Positions 11,175 through 20,241 of a stretch of DNA of 64,000 nt are shown here, piece after piece. How positions within the stretch are numbered: the first letter of the stretch is position 1; every line of letters starts with the position of its first letter. The notes under the pieces are model-generated. The model searched no databases. It saw only the letters and a program-made list of their open reading frames with translations, and had not been told where the DNA came from. The translations under genes were made by a program, and so were the position numbers. Source of the DNA: an uncultured Clostridia bacterium (GTDB lineage Bacteria > Bacillota > Clostridia > Christensenellales > Borkfalkiaceae); assembly GCA_947589085.1 (NCBI GenBank), contig CANPZD010000001.1:1-64000 (forward strand), given 5' to 3'.

Positions 11175-12695
11175 ATGCAAGAGGGAAGAATGTGCGGCCT
11201 GCTGATGCCGATATCGTCGCTGCCTTCCGCAGAAGGGATCGGCACGCTTGGGAAAGAAGCGTACCGTTTTCTTGACTTTATGAAAGAATCGGGGCAAAGC
11301 GTGTGGCAGGTGCTGCCGCTGAATCCCACGAATTACGGGGACAGTCCCTATCAATCCTGTTCTTCGAACGCGCTGAATTATTACTTCATCGATCTGGAGC
11401 GGCTTGCGGAAGAAAAATTGCTCTTCAAATATGAAATAAAAGCGGCGGATTTGGGCAATCATCCTCGCAGGGTAGATTACGGAAAGCAGTTTACGAACAA
11501 GATCGCGCTTCTCAAAAAGGCGTTCGGCCGGTTCAAGCGGACGGCGGAATTCGAATCGTTCGTAAAGTCGGGCGAATACGCGGATTTCGCGCTGTTCATG
11601 GCGCTGAAAGAGAAGTTCGGGCATCGCGCGTGGACGGAGTGGGACGAACCTTATAAAACGTACGATCCCGCCGTTGCGGAAGCGTTCGGCCGCGAATCCG
11701 AAGAGGAAATTTTATTCTGGCAGTTCACGCAGTACGAATTTTTACGTCAATGGCGTTCGCTGCAGGACTATGCGCACGCTTTGGGGATCCAAATCATGGG
11801 GGATATCCCCCTGTACCTTGCCTACGACAGTGTGGAGATGTGGAAGTACGGCGATTTGATCTTCCGCGTCGATAAAAACCGTACGCCGGCGGCGGTGGCG
11901 GGCTGTCCGCCCGACGCGTTTTCGGAGGACGGCCAGCTCTGGGGCAATCCCGTGTACGATTGGGAAGGCATGAAGAAAGACGGCTTTTCGTGGTGGAACG
12001 CGCGGATCGAAAAAAATCTCGAGCTGTTCGATATCCTGCGGATCGATCATTTCCGCGGATTCGACCGGTATTATTCGATCCCGTACGGCGCTCCGAACGC
12101 GCGGATCGGCGAATGGGTCGACGGGCCGAAGGAAGCGCTGTTTGCGGACAAGTTGGATCTTCGGATCGTTGCGGAAGATTTGGGCGTGATCGACGACGGC
12201 GTGAGGCGGCTGATGAAGTTCGTCGGCTATCCGGGGATGAAGATCATGGAATTTGCATTCGACGGATCTCCCCGCAACGAACACAAGCCTTCGAACTGCA
12301 CGGAAAATTTCGTGGCATACACGGGCACGCACGACAACATGCCTCTGCGGCAGTTTATCGACGATCTGAGCGAAGCGGAACGCGCGCGGTTCACGAAGGA
12401 TCTCAAATCGCAGGGGGAGCTGCTCGGGGTGCGCGTGTGGACGGATTCTTCCCGCGCCATGACGAGGAGCGTGATTCGGCTCGCCTACGCGAGCAAGGCG
12501 AACACGGTGCTCATTCCCGTATGGGATCTGCTTGCGATGGGCGGGGAATCGCGCATCAATCTTCCTTCGACGGTGTCGCCCGCGAACTGGAGCTGGCGAT
12601 TCACGCGAAAAGATTTTTCCGTATCCGCAAAAAAATTTCTGAAAACACTTGCAATCCGGTGGGATCGGGTGTATAATATGAACAAATCATTATAA
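11175..12695 (+). CDS. malQ: 4-alpha-glucanotransferase (amylomaltase, GH77)
   Basis: 506 residues from the ATG at 11175, chosen because ACGGAGGG precedes it and the sequence from 'MQEGRMCGLL' matches the family N-terminus; an in-frame ATG at 11118 lies upstream but inside the promoter region. The enzyme transfers alpha-1,4-glucan segments between maltodextrins and releases glucose in the cytosol. The GH77 catalytic triad is visible: nucleophile D291 in 'RIDHFRGF', acid/base E334 in 'VAEDLG' and D387 in 'TGTHDN'. The substrate loop 'NYGDSPYQ' is near the N-terminus. It heads the maltodextrin locus. The promoter for the downstream transporter is embedded in its 3' end, so malQ may be expressed separately from the importer. 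Confidence 0.96.
   Translation: MQEGRMCGLLMPISSLPSAEGIGTLGKEAYRFLDFMKESGQSVWQVLPLNPTNYGDSPYQSCSSNALNYYFIDLERLAEEKLLFKYEIKAADLGNHPRRVDYGKQFTNKIALLKKAFGRFKRTAEFESFVKSGEYADFALFMALKEKFGHRAWTEWDEPYKTYDPAVAEAFGRESEEEILFWQFTQYEFLRQWRSLQDYAHALGIQIMGDIPLYLAYDSVEMWKYGDLIFRVDKNRTPAAVAGCPPDAFSEDGQLWGNPVYDWEGMKKDGFSWWNARIEKNLELFDILRIDHFRGFDRYYSIPYGAPNARIGEWVDGPKEALFADKLDLRIVAEDLGVIDDGVRRLMKFVGYPGMKIMEFAFDGSPRNEHKPSNCTENFVAYTGTHDNMPLRQFIDDLSEAERARFTKDLKSQGELLGVRVWTDSSRAMTRSVIRLAYASKANTVLIPVWDLLAMGGESRINLPSTVSPANWSWRFTRKDFSVSAKKFLKTLAIRWDRVYNMNKSL
12649..12677 (+). promoter_or_regulatory. Promoter of the maltodextrin importer/amylase operon, inside malQ
   Basis: TTGCAA at 12649-12654, 17-bp spacer, TATAAT at 12672-12677, overlapping the last codons of malQ. 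No terminator is visible between malQ and the next gene, so read-through is also possible. It leaves a 5' leader of about 150 nt. Confidence 0.7.
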
Positions 12696-12737
12696 TCGCG
12701 AACAAAAAAAATCTTTTTTTTCGATTGTAGATTACAA

Positions 12738-12757
12738 TGAAACGATATCGGCTTTCA
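12738..12757 (+). promoter_or_regulatory. Possible operator palindrome in the importer leader
   Basis: Inverted TGAAA / TTTCA half-sites 10 bp apart flank the palindrome CGATATCG. The size and symmetry resemble LacI-family operators, but it does not fit the cre consensus. It would lie downstream of the transcription start, where a repressor could block elongation. No regulator gene is present in the window. Confidence 0.3.
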
Positions 12758-12791
12758 CGGGAGGTTTTTTCCCGTAAAAATTAGTCTCATC

Positions 12792-12813
12792 TTTTATCTG
12801 AATAGAGATAAAA
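12792..12813 (+). other. Leader hairpin upstream of the binding-protein ribosome site
   Basis: Perfect 8-bp AU-rich stem 12792-12799 / 12806-12813 with a 6-nt loop, ending about 8 nt before the CGGAGGTGAT ribosome site. It could affect 5'-end stability of this mRNA; the function is not established. Confidence 0.4.
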
Positions 12814-12835
12814 AATAAAACGGAGGTGATTTTAG

Positions 12836-14149
12836 ATGAGAAAACGTTATATTTCGTTAATTGTTTGCGGCGCCCTTGCAGCGAGCAGCCTCGCGGGATT
12901 TGCTGCGTGCGGCGATGGAAACAAAAATGGTAAACCGAAACCCGACGCGGGTACTGCGGATGATCCCATTGTGTTGACCGTTTGGGCTTCCAACGATCAA
13001 CAGGAGTCCGTTAAGCAGATGTGCGAAGCTTTCAAAGCGGCAAATCCCGATAAGGTGTATGATATCAAATTCGGGGTCGTCGGCGAGAGCGATGCAAAAT
13101 CCAAGATGGAAGAGAACGTACAGGCCGGCGCGGACGTCTATGGATATGCGGGCGACCAGACGGCTGCCCTTTACGGCATCGGCGCGCTCAGCGAAGTCGA
13201 ACCCGCGGTGGCGGAAGAACTCAGAACGCGTACGGGAGCCACTTACCAACTTACTTTGGCCAACGGCAAGTGCTATTCGTATCCGTATGCGGGAGACAAC
13301 GGTTTCTTTATGTACTATGATAGCTCGGTCGTTTCCGCAGAGGAGGCAAAGACGCTCGACGGCGTGATCGCCGCGTGCAAGAAAGCGGGAAGGAAAGTTC
13401 ACTTCGATTATACCAACTCGTGGTATGCGCTCGGCTTTGCCTATGGTATGGGCGCCACCTATTCCTATGAGTGGAGCGGCTCCAAGCCGACAGGCTTTAC
13501 GACGACGCTCGGCGACAAAGGTCCGGACGGCGTGCACAGCTATCTCGAATACAACGGCCAGATGCTGAAAGAACTTGCTGCCGAGCCTACGATCCAGAAG
13601 GGCGATGACAGCGTTATCGGTTCCAGCCTGAATACCCGTACGGTCGGCGCAATCATCACCGGTACGTGGAATGCAGGCAAAGTGAAAGCCGGCTTCAAGG
13701 CGGGTTGGCCTTCGGCAACCTATAAAGACGGGTATGCCGCGACCACGCTTCCGAAGTGGAAGAGCTCGTTGGATAACAAATATTATGACTGGGCGACGAT
13801 GGCGGGCGGCAAGTGCTACGGCGTAAACAGCTATTCCAAGAACCTTGCGGAAGCCCACAAGCTTGCGCAGTTCCTTTCGAGCGACGAGATGCAGCTGAAG
13901 CGTTTCCAGGATAACAACATCGGGCCGGCAAGCGCTACGGTCGCAGCCATGGATGAAGTTCAGTCAAATCTTGCGATAGCCACCATGCTCAAGCAGAAGG
14001 AGGCCTGCAGCGTTACCGACGGATCCAAACCCCAGAGCTATTGGGATGAGGCAGGGTCTTTTGCGACGGATATGACCGGCGGCACAGTCACCGATCTTGC
14101 CGATCGTGCAGCAAAGATGATCAAGGCCATGAAAGACGCGGTAGCTTGA
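12836..14149 (+). CDS. Maltodextrin ABC transporter substrate-binding lipoprotein (MalE/MdxE-like)
   Basis: 437 residues with a lipoprotein signal (lipobox 'FAAC', Cys at about residue 25) and a Gly/Lys-rich tether. The mature part starts 'PIVLTVWASNDQQESVKQM', typical of family-1 extracellular solute-binding proteins, followed by the usual alpha/beta bilobal pattern and 'NSYSKNLAEAHKLAQFLSS' near the C-terminus. It captures maltodextrins outside the cell and delivers them to the MalF/MalG permeases encoded next. The ribosome site CGGAGGTGAT is strong. Maltodextrin specificity is inferred from malQ and the three amylases. A stable hairpin without a T-run follows the stop codon and may keep this part of the message abundant relative to the permeases. 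Confidence 0.93.
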   Translation: MRKRYISLIVCGALAASSLAGFAACGDGNKNGKPKPDAGTADDPIVLTVWASNDQQESVKQMCEAFKAANPDKVYDIKFGVVGESDAKSKMEENVQAGADVYGYAGDQTAALYGIGALSEVEPAVAEELRTRTGATYQLTLANGKCYSYPYAGDNGFFMYYDSSVVSAEEAKTLDGVIAACKKAGRKVHFDYTNSWYALGFAYGMGATYSYEWSGSKPTGFTTTLGDKGPDGVHSYLEYNGQMLKELAAEPTIQKGDDSVIGSSLNTRTVGAIITGTWNAGKVKAGFKAGWPSATYKDGYAATTLPKWKSSLDNKYYDWATMAGGKCYGVNSYSKNLAEAHKLAQFLSSDEMQLKRFQDNNIGPASATVAAMDEVQSNLAIATMLKQKEACSVTDGSKPQSYWDEAGSFATDMTGGTVTDLADRAAKMIKAMKDAVA

Positions 14150-14170
14150 TATCAGGAAGCAACTCTCACT

Positions 14171-14196
14171 CCGGGGCAAAGTTTTCTTTGCCCCGG
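14171..14196 (+). other. Stable intercistronic hairpin between malE-like and malF-like genes
   Basis: Perfect 11-bp GC-rich stem 14171-14181 / 14186-14196 with a TTTT loop and no T-run after it. It is more likely an mRNA-stabilising or processing element than a full terminator. Confidence 0.7.
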
Positions 14197-14218
14197 TATG
14201 CAATAAAGGAGACGTAAT

Positions 14219-15748
14219 ATGGCAAAAGCTGTTACGGAATTGGAATATCTCGGCATGAGCGGATGGCAAAAGTTCTGCTATCGTTTTGTCACCTTCTTTC
14301 AGAGACTTCCCGCTGTAATTTTGAATTTCTTCCGGGTCACCATCCCCGGATTGGGGCGCCGGATCTGGAATGCGATCAAATCCGTATTCAGAACGATCTG
14401 GAATGCCGCGGCGCACGGAGATTGGAAAACCCGGTTTTCTTTCGTGATCTTCGGCTTTTCGCAATTTGCGAACAAGCAGATCATGCGCGGGTTGCTGTTC
14501 TTCGTTTTCGAATTTCTCTTTATCATCTACATGTCCTTATTCGGCGCCGGCCAGCTGAGGTATTTCTCCACCTTGGGCGAGGTCGAACGTACGAAACCGG
14601 GCTGGGGTCCCAACGGGGAGATGATCGAGGGAGCCGTCGGTGATCACAGCTTGCTCATTCTGCTGTACGGACTTCTTACGATCCTGTTCATTCTTGCGTT
14701 CATCTATGCGTGGTATGCGAGCGTGAAGTCGGCGTATGCGGTACAGCAGTATAAGGAAGCCAACCAGCACCTTTCCACGGCGAAAGAGGATATCAAACGG
14801 CTTGCCGACGCGCAGTATCATAAAACGCTGCTCACCGGTCCGCTCATCGGGCTTACGATTTTTACGATCCTGCCCATCCTGTTCATGATCTTTATCGCCT
14901 TTACGAACTACGATATCGATCACCTTGCGCCGGAATATCTGTTTACCTGGAGCGGGTTCAACAACTTCAAGGCGCTCTTTGACGGATCTTACGGCAAGGG
15001 CGTGGAATTCGGCCGCGTGTTCGGGCAGTTGCTCCTCTGGACGGTGATCTGGGCGTTTTTCGCCACGTTCTCCAACTACATAGTCGGTATGATCGTCGCG
15101 TTGATGATCAACAAGAAGGGGATACGGCTCAAAAAGCTGTGGCGTACCGTGCTCATCATGACGATCGCGGTCCCGCAGTTCGTCTCGCTGCTGCTCATGT
15201 CCAACATGCTGGGCGATGAAGGCGTTATCAACAAGCTATTGCAAACGTGGGGGATAATCGGTTCGCCGATCAAATTCCTATCGGATAAGTATTTGGTCAA
15301 AGTCACGGTCATCGTCGTCAACATGTGGATCGGAATTCCGTATACCATGTTGATGGTTTCCGGGATCCTCATGAACATTCCGGCCGACCTGTACGAATCG
15401 GCCAGGATCGACGGCGCCGGCCCCGTGAAGATGTACTTCAAGATCACGCTGCCCTATGTGTTCCACGTCACAACGCCCTATCTGATCAGTACGTTTGTCG
15501 GGAATCTCAACAACTTCGGCGTCATCTATCTCTTGTCCGGCGGCGGTCCCACCATGTCGCGGGCGCGGTCGGGCGGCGCGGGCGAGAGCGACTTGCTCAT
15601 CACCTGGCTCTACAAGCTCATCACGGATAAGAAGACGTACGGCGTGGCTTCCGTCATCAGTATTCTGATGTTCCTCTTAACATCGATACTCTCGCTCATC
15701 GTCTACAACCGCTCCAAAGCTGTGAAAAACGAGGAGGATTTCATGTAA
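14219..15748 (+). CDS. Maltodextrin ABC transporter permease (MalF-like)
   Basis: 509 residues, long like Escherichia MalF. The N-terminal about 80 residues are amphipathic and basic, followed by membrane segments near 'GLLFFVFEFLFIIYMSLFG', a second pair around 'LLILLYGLLTILFILAF', and the MetI-type transmembrane domain in the C-terminal half. The EAA-type loop, which docks the ATPase, reads 'ESARIDGAGPVKMYFKITLP'. It forms the membrane channel with the MalG-like protein. The gene follows the binding protein after a hairpin, and its TAA overlaps the ATG of the next gene (TAATG), coupling translation of the two permeases so that they are made in similar amounts. Confidence 0.94.
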   Translation: MAKAVTELEYLGMSGWQKFCYRFVTFFQRLPAVILNFFRVTIPGLGRRIWNAIKSVFRTIWNAAAHGDWKTRFSFVIFGFSQFANKQIMRGLLFFVFEFLFIIYMSLFGAGQLRYFSTLGEVERTKPGWGPNGEMIEGAVGDHSLLILLYGLLTILFILAFIYAWYASVKSAYAVQQYKEANQHLSTAKEDIKRLADAQYHKTLLTGPLIGLTIFTILPILFMIFIAFTNYDIDHLAPEYLFTWSGFNNFKALFDGSYGKGVEFGRVFGQLLLWTVIWAFFATFSNYIVGMIVALMINKKGIRLKKLWRTVLIMTIAVPQFVSLLLMSNMLGDEGVINKLLQTWGIIGSPIKFLSDKYLVKVTVIVVNMWIGIPYTMLMVSGILMNIPADLYESARIDGAGPVKMYFKITLPYVFHVTTPYLISTFVGNLNNFGVIYLLSGGGPTMSRARSGGAGESDLLITWLYKLITDKKTYGVASVISILMFLLTSILSLIVYNRSKAVKNEEDFM

Positions 15749-16683
15749 TGGCGACCAAAACCAAGAAGAAATACCGCAGCAAGAAGGCGGTGGAACGCGG
15801 CACGAACATTGCGATCTACATCATTCTTGTAATCATCAGCGTCGTCTGGCTGTTTCCGTACTTGTTCCTCATCTTGCAGTCCCTCCGCGGCGAGCCGGGC
15901 GCAACCACGAACTACTTCTTCCCGAAGCAGTGGACGTTCGGCAACTACATCCGCCTGTTCCAGAACAAGGGCATCAAGATGGCGAACGACGGTTCGACCT
16001 TCGTTGCAACGACGGGACAGTACAATTTCCTGCGCTGGTACGGCAATACGCTTTTGATCGCGATCGTCGTCACGGTCGTGCAGACCGTCATCGTGGTCGC
16101 AACGAGCTATGCGCTTTCGCGCCTGCGTTTTAGGATGAGAAAACCCCTCATGAACCTGATGCTCATTTTGGGCATGTTCCCGGGCATCATGTCGATGACG
16201 GCTCTGTATTTCCTGCTCGAGCTGATCGGCCTCACGCAGAAGATGAGCATTCTCGGCCTCATTCTCGTGTATGTGGGCAGTTCGTGCATGGGGTACTATG
16301 TGTGCAAAGGTTTCTTCGATACGATCCCCCGATCTCTCGACGAGGCGGCGCGGATCGACGGGGCAAACCGACAGACCGTGTTTTTCAAGGTGATCCTGCC
16401 GCTCTCGAAGCCCATCATCATCTACACGATCCTCACGGCGTTCCTCGGACCTTGGGGCGACTACATGTTTGCGTCCCTGCTCACGATGGGGCAGCCTGAC
16501 TATTGGAACGTTGCGGTCGGCTTGCGCGATATGATCCAGCGCGAATCCCTTGCGAACTGGCAGGATGGATTCCAGCGTTTCTGCGCGGCGGCCGTGATCG
16601 TATCGCTTCCGATCACGATCCTGTTCTTTATCTTACAGCGCTACTATGTGGAAGGCGTTACGGGCGGTTCCGTCAAGGGCTGA
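15748..16683 (+). CDS. Maltodextrin ABC transporter permease (MalG-like)
   Basis: 311 residues with about six membrane segments. The MetI domain includes the EAA loop 'LDEAARIDGANRQTVFFKV', which contacts the ATPase. The start ATG overlaps the stop of the MalF-like gene. The N-terminus is lysine-rich ('KTKKKYRSKKAVERG'), cytosolic by the positive-inside rule, and the first membrane segment follows. It is the second half of the channel for maltodextrin import. The next gene (amylase 1) begins 41 nt later with its own ribosome site, so the operon continues without a terminator. Confidence 0.94.
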   Translation: MATKTKKKYRSKKAVERGTNIAIYIILVIISVVWLFPYLFLILQSLRGEPGATTNYFFPKQWTFGNYIRLFQNKGIKMANDGSTFVATTGQYNFLRWYGNTLLIAIVVTVVQTVIVVATSYALSRLRFRMRKPLMNLMLILGMFPGIMSMTALYFLLELIGLTQKMSILGLILVYVGSSCMGYYVCKGFFDTIPRSLDEAARIDGANRQTVFFKVILPLSKPIIIYTILTAFLGPWGDYMFASLLTMGQPDYWNVAVGLRDMIQRESLANWQDGFQRFCAAAVIVSLPITILFFILQRYYVEGVTGGSVKG

Positions 16684-16723
16684 TCTGCCGTTTTCCCGAT
16701 CGAAACAAATAAGGAGTAATCAT

Positions 16724-18385
16724 ATGAATAAGTTTACCAAGTTTCTCACAATGGCGGCTCTGTCCTGTGCGATCGTATTGCCCGTCGCAGCGTGCGGAGG
16801 GGGCAGAGGCGGAGCCACGCCGAAGGATAACATTGTTGAGGATACATACGACAATTATTACGAAGTTTTCGTATATTCCTACAATGATTCCGACGGCAAA
16901 GACGTCGGCGATTTCAAGGGCGTCACGGAAAAGCTCGACTATATCCGCGACATGGGCTATACCGGCATCTGGCTGATGCCCATCAATCCCACGGGAAGCT
17001 ATCACGGCTACGACGTCCGCGATTACAAGGCGGTCAATTCGAGATACGGCACGATGGAGGACTTCCAGGAACTCGTCGATACCGCGCACGAGAAGGGCAT
17101 CAAGGTCATCATCGACCTCGTGCTCAACCACTCGTCCAACCAGCACCAGTGGTTCAAGAACGGGGCGAAGGCGTTCTATGACGCGCACGATCCCCAATAT
17201 CCGGATTATGATCCGGACACCGACCCCAATGCGAAGTATGCAAATTACTACAACTTCTCTATGACGCAGCCTCAGGGCGCCACTGTTACCTATCGTTCCT
17301 ATAAGGTTACCGGTACGAAGAGCGGCGGAAGCGTTTGGGCAGAGGCGAATTTCGATCAGGCAATGCCCGACGTCAACCTCGAATGCCCCGACATCAAAGT
17401 CGAGTACGAGGACATTATCAACTTCTGGATCAAGGATCATAAAGTAGACGGATTCCGTCTCGACGCCGTGCGTTATTTCTACTATGGCGACGCAAAGAGC
17501 AGCGCAGAATTCACCGGCTGGATCAAGGAGACGGCAGACAAGGCGATCCGCGAGAGAACGGGCGATCCGAATGCCTCCTCGTTTGTGGTCGGCGAAGATT
17601 GGTCGGGCGCTTCCGAGCTGGAAATTTTCTTTGAAAACGCCAAGGGCGCAAGCTTCTTCGACTTCCAGTCCGCAGGCGCGGGCGGCTATGTCGGCGGTAC
17701 GCTCAACGATATGCTTCGTCCGGGCAGCGCCGATCCTTCGGGCGCCGCAAACTACTTCTACGGCACGATCGAAAAGGTCATCAATAAGGCGCACGGCAAC
17801 GTCGCGTCGCCGTTCCTCTGCAACCACGACCAAGGCAGAATTGCCGGCCAGCTTGCGAAAGACGAATTGAAGATCAAACTTGCTTACGGTCTGCTCTCGA
17901 TGTACAGCGGCAACATCTTCACCTATTACGGCGATGAGATCGGCATGTGCGGCGACGCGACCGACCCGGATAAGCGCGTCGGCATGCGTTGGGAGAACAG
18001 CACGAAGGCCATCTTCCCTCCCGGAACGTTTTCGAAGGAACCGAAGGATTTCTATCCCTTCGGAAGCGTCGAACAGCAGCTCGAGGATCCCGACAGCATT
18101 CTCAATTACTACAAGCTCTGCAATCAGGTGAGGAACGCTTTCCCCGCCCTGATGCGCGGCACGCCCGAACGGATCGAGAACGACAACGAGAACGTGCTCG
18201 TATTCAAAAAGACGTACAAAGACGAGACCGTCACCGTGGCGATCAACTTCTCGAACAGCAAACAGACGGTGAAGAACATCGGCGCAGGTCTCAAACTGCA
18301 GCACGGAATCTGTGTGGAAGGCAAGGCGAGCGGCAACGGCTCTTCGCTGAAGCTTCCCGCATTCGGGATTGCGATCCTCAAATAA
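16724..18385 (+). CDS. GH13 alpha-amylase-type lipoprotein 1
   Basis: 553 residues from the ATG at 16724, chosen because AAGGAG precedes it and a lipoprotein signal follows (lipobox 'VAAC'). After a short Gly-rich linker the GH13 barrel begins at 'DNYYEVFVYSYNDSDG'. Conserved regions: 'DLVLNH', nucleophile D247 in 'GFRLDAVRY', acid/base E291 in 'VVGEDWSG' and transition-state stabiliser D369 in 'CNHDQGR'. A C-terminal beta domain ends the protein. It would hydrolyse starch or maltodextrin at the cell surface and feed the adjacent importer. Unlike its two downstream paralogues it has no His/Cys-rich module, and it has a longer insert rich in Asp/Pro after the second conserved region. Exact substrate is not deducible. 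Confidence 0.93.
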   Translation: MNKFTKFLTMAALSCAIVLPVAACGGGRGGATPKDNIVEDTYDNYYEVFVYSYNDSDGKDVGDFKGVTEKLDYIRDMGYTGIWLMPINPTGSYHGYDVRDYKAVNSRYGTMEDFQELVDTAHEKGIKVIIDLVLNHSSNQHQWFKNGAKAFYDAHDPQYPDYDPDTDPNAKYANYYNFSMTQPQGATVTYRSYKVTGTKSGGSVWAEANFDQAMPDVNLECPDIKVEYEDIINFWIKDHKVDGFRLDAVRYFYYGDAKSSAEFTGWIKETADKAIRERTGDPNASSFVVGEDWSGASELEIFFENAKGASFFDFQSAGAGGYVGGTLNDMLRPGSADPSGAANYFYGTIEKVINKAHGNVASPFLCNHDQGRIAGQLAKDELKIKLAYGLLSMYSGNIFTYYGDEIGMCGDATDPDKRVGMRWENSTKAIFPPGTFSKEPKDFYPFGSVEQQLEDPDSILNYYKLCNQVRNAFPALMRGTPERIENDNENVLVFKKTYKDETVTVAINFSNSKQTVKNIGAGLKLQHGICVEGKASGNGSSLKLPAFGIAILK

Positions 18386-18400
18386 CTTCGATCTGGCGAT

Positions 18401-18429
18401 TTCCGCTCTCTCCCCGCGAGAGAGCGGAA
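18401..18429 (+). other. Intercistronic hairpin between amylase genes 1 and 2
   Basis: Perfect 11-bp stem 18401-18411 / 18419-18429 with a 7-nt loop and no T-run directly after it. This suggests mRNA processing or stabilisation rather than termination. Confidence 0.65.
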
Positions 18430-18482
18430 CACCGGATTTTGTTTTACAGTCCGAATTTATCGGTTGAAACGGGAAAGATATT

Positions 18483-20201
18483 ATGAAAAAATTCTTGAAA
18501 ATCTGTAGTTCCTTGATTCTTGCGGCAGTTCTGTCGTTGGCATGCGTTCTGAGCGCATGCTCTTCGAACGGCAAGAATAATCATGAGCACGTCTATACGC
18601 ACGAATGGCAGAGTGACGCCGTCTCCCATTGGAAGTTATGCGATATTTGCGAGACGGAAGGCCTGAAAGCGGAACATGAATTTGAGGGAAAAACCTGCAA
18701 GATCTGCAATTATACCAAGCCGGCAGGCACTCTCAGCACCGATAACTACGATACATACTACGAAATTTTCGTGTACTCTTATAACGATTCCAACGGGGAC
18801 AGCATCGGCGATCTCAAGGGGATCACACAAAAGCTCGATTATATCGAGGATATGGGTTATACCGGGATCTGGCTGACGCCCATTCATCCCTCGCACAGCG
18901 AAAACCACAAGTATTCGGTAGATGATTACTATGCCGTGGATAAATCTTTCGGAACGCTGGACGATTTCGATCAGCTGGTCGAAGAGGCGCATTCCCGCGG
19001 GATCAAGATCATTCTCGACATGGTATTCAACCATACGTCCCAGTACAACGCATGGTTCCAGCAGGGACTTTCGGCATTCAAGACGGGGAATACTTCGAAC
19101 AAGTATTACAATTACTATAATTTCTCCACCAAGTCCGAAAACAGCGGCTACAAAAGATACGACAACGGCGTGTATGCGGAGGCGTTGTTCGATAAGAATA
19201 TGGTCGATCTGAACCTCGACTGTGAGGACGTGAAAGAAGAACTTTCGAACGTCATGAAGTTCTGGCTTGTCGATCACAATGCAGACGGGTTCCGTCTGGA
19301 TGCGGCGAAACATTACTTCGGCCCGTCGAGCAGCCCCGATCATCAGAAGAGCGCGGAGTTCGTCGGTTGGATCACCGAGACCGCAAAAACGCACAAACCG
19401 GGCGCCTATGTCGTTTCGGAGGTCTGGGAGGGCGCCAGCGTGATCCGCGCTTACTATAACACCAGCAAATCGGACAGCTTCTTCTATTTCCCGACTTCGG
19501 TGGGCGGCGCCAACGAGATCTTAAACATGGTCAGCAGTTCGTTCAACAATCGGGCGGAATCGGCCTCCGGGATGTTCTATGACTCTATGACGTCGGCCAT
19601 CGAAAACGCCGCAGGCCACATTCCCGCGCCCTTCCTCGATAATCACGATACCAATCGGATCGCGGACGGCCTCGGTAGGAATTCGGATAAAATCAAGTTC
19701 GCCTACGGTCTCATTTCGATGTATACGGGAACGACGTTCACCTATTACGGCGACGAGATCGGCATGATCGGAACGAGAACGGCAAGCAATACCGACGCCG
19801 AACGCCGTTACGCCATGCTTTGGGACAATGAGAAAGGGCATCTTCCGACCATAAAAGTCGATCATTATCCCAACACTTATGTGTTCGACGGCGTGGTTCA
19901 GCAGCTCAAATCGGCGACAAGCATTCTGAATTATTACAAAGCCTGCAATTCCGCGCGGAAACTGTTCCCCGCATTGGTTCGCGGGACGCCGGAGAAGATC
20001 TCGGAAAACGACGGCGTGCTCGTATTCAAGAAGACGTATCAGGATAAGGCCGTGACGATCGCGATCAATTTCGCGGGCAGCCAGAAATCCGTTGCCGTCC
20101 CGGGCGCAACGCTGCAAAAGGGGATCTGCGTGACGGGGAGCATCAGCGCAAACGGCGACGTTTTGACCATGCCGGAGTACTCCATTGCGATCCTTTCTTG
20201 A
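18483..20201 (+). CDS. GH13 alpha-amylase-type lipoprotein 2 with one His/Cys module
   Basis: 572 residues. The lipoprotein signal ends at 'LSAC' (about residue 26). Residues about 34-83 form one His/Cys-rich module ('HEH', 'SHWKLCDIC', 'AEHEF', 'CKICNY'). The GH13 barrel then begins at 'DNYDTYYEIFVYSYND'. Catalytic residues: nucleophile D273 in 'GFRLDAAKH', acid/base E313 in 'VVSEVWEG' and D389 in 'DNHDTNR'. It is clearly a paralogue of the genes on both sides, closer to amylase 3. The ribosome site is weak (GGGAAAG), so output may be lower than for its neighbours. It acts at the cell surface on alpha-glucans and delivers maltodextrins to the importer. The module may bind metal or carbohydrate, which cannot be told from sequence. 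Confidence 0.93.
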   Translation: MKKFLKICSSLILAAVLSLACVLSACSSNGKNNHEHVYTHEWQSDAVSHWKLCDICETEGLKAEHEFEGKTCKICNYTKPAGTLSTDNYDTYYEIFVYSYNDSNGDSIGDLKGITQKLDYIEDMGYTGIWLTPIHPSHSENHKYSVDDYYAVDKSFGTLDDFDQLVEEAHSRGIKIILDMVFNHTSQYNAWFQQGLSAFKTGNTSNKYYNYYNFSTKSENSGYKRYDNGVYAEALFDKNMVDLNLDCEDVKEELSNVMKFWLVDHNADGFRLDAAKHYFGPSSSPDHQKSAEFVGWITETAKTHKPGAYVVSEVWEGASVIRAYYNTSKSDSFFYFPTSVGGANEILNMVSSSFNNRAESASGMFYDSMTSAIENAAGHIPAPFLDNHDTNRIADGLGRNSDKIKFAYGLISMYTGTTFTYYGDEIGMIGTRTASNTDAERRYAMLWDNEKGHLPTIKVDHYPNTYVFDGVVQQLKSATSILNYYKACNSARKLFPALVRGTPEKISENDGVLVFKKTYQDKAVTIAINFAGSQKSVAVPGATLQKGICVTGSISANGDVLTMPEYSIAILS

Positions 20202-20241
20202 TCTCGGGAAAGCATTCGGAAATCACCCATAAGGAGAATTC

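Noticed and set aside
12738..12757. Catabolite-response (cre) site
   Set aside because: The CG at the centre of the cre consensus is displaced; kept only as a possible LacI-type palindrome.
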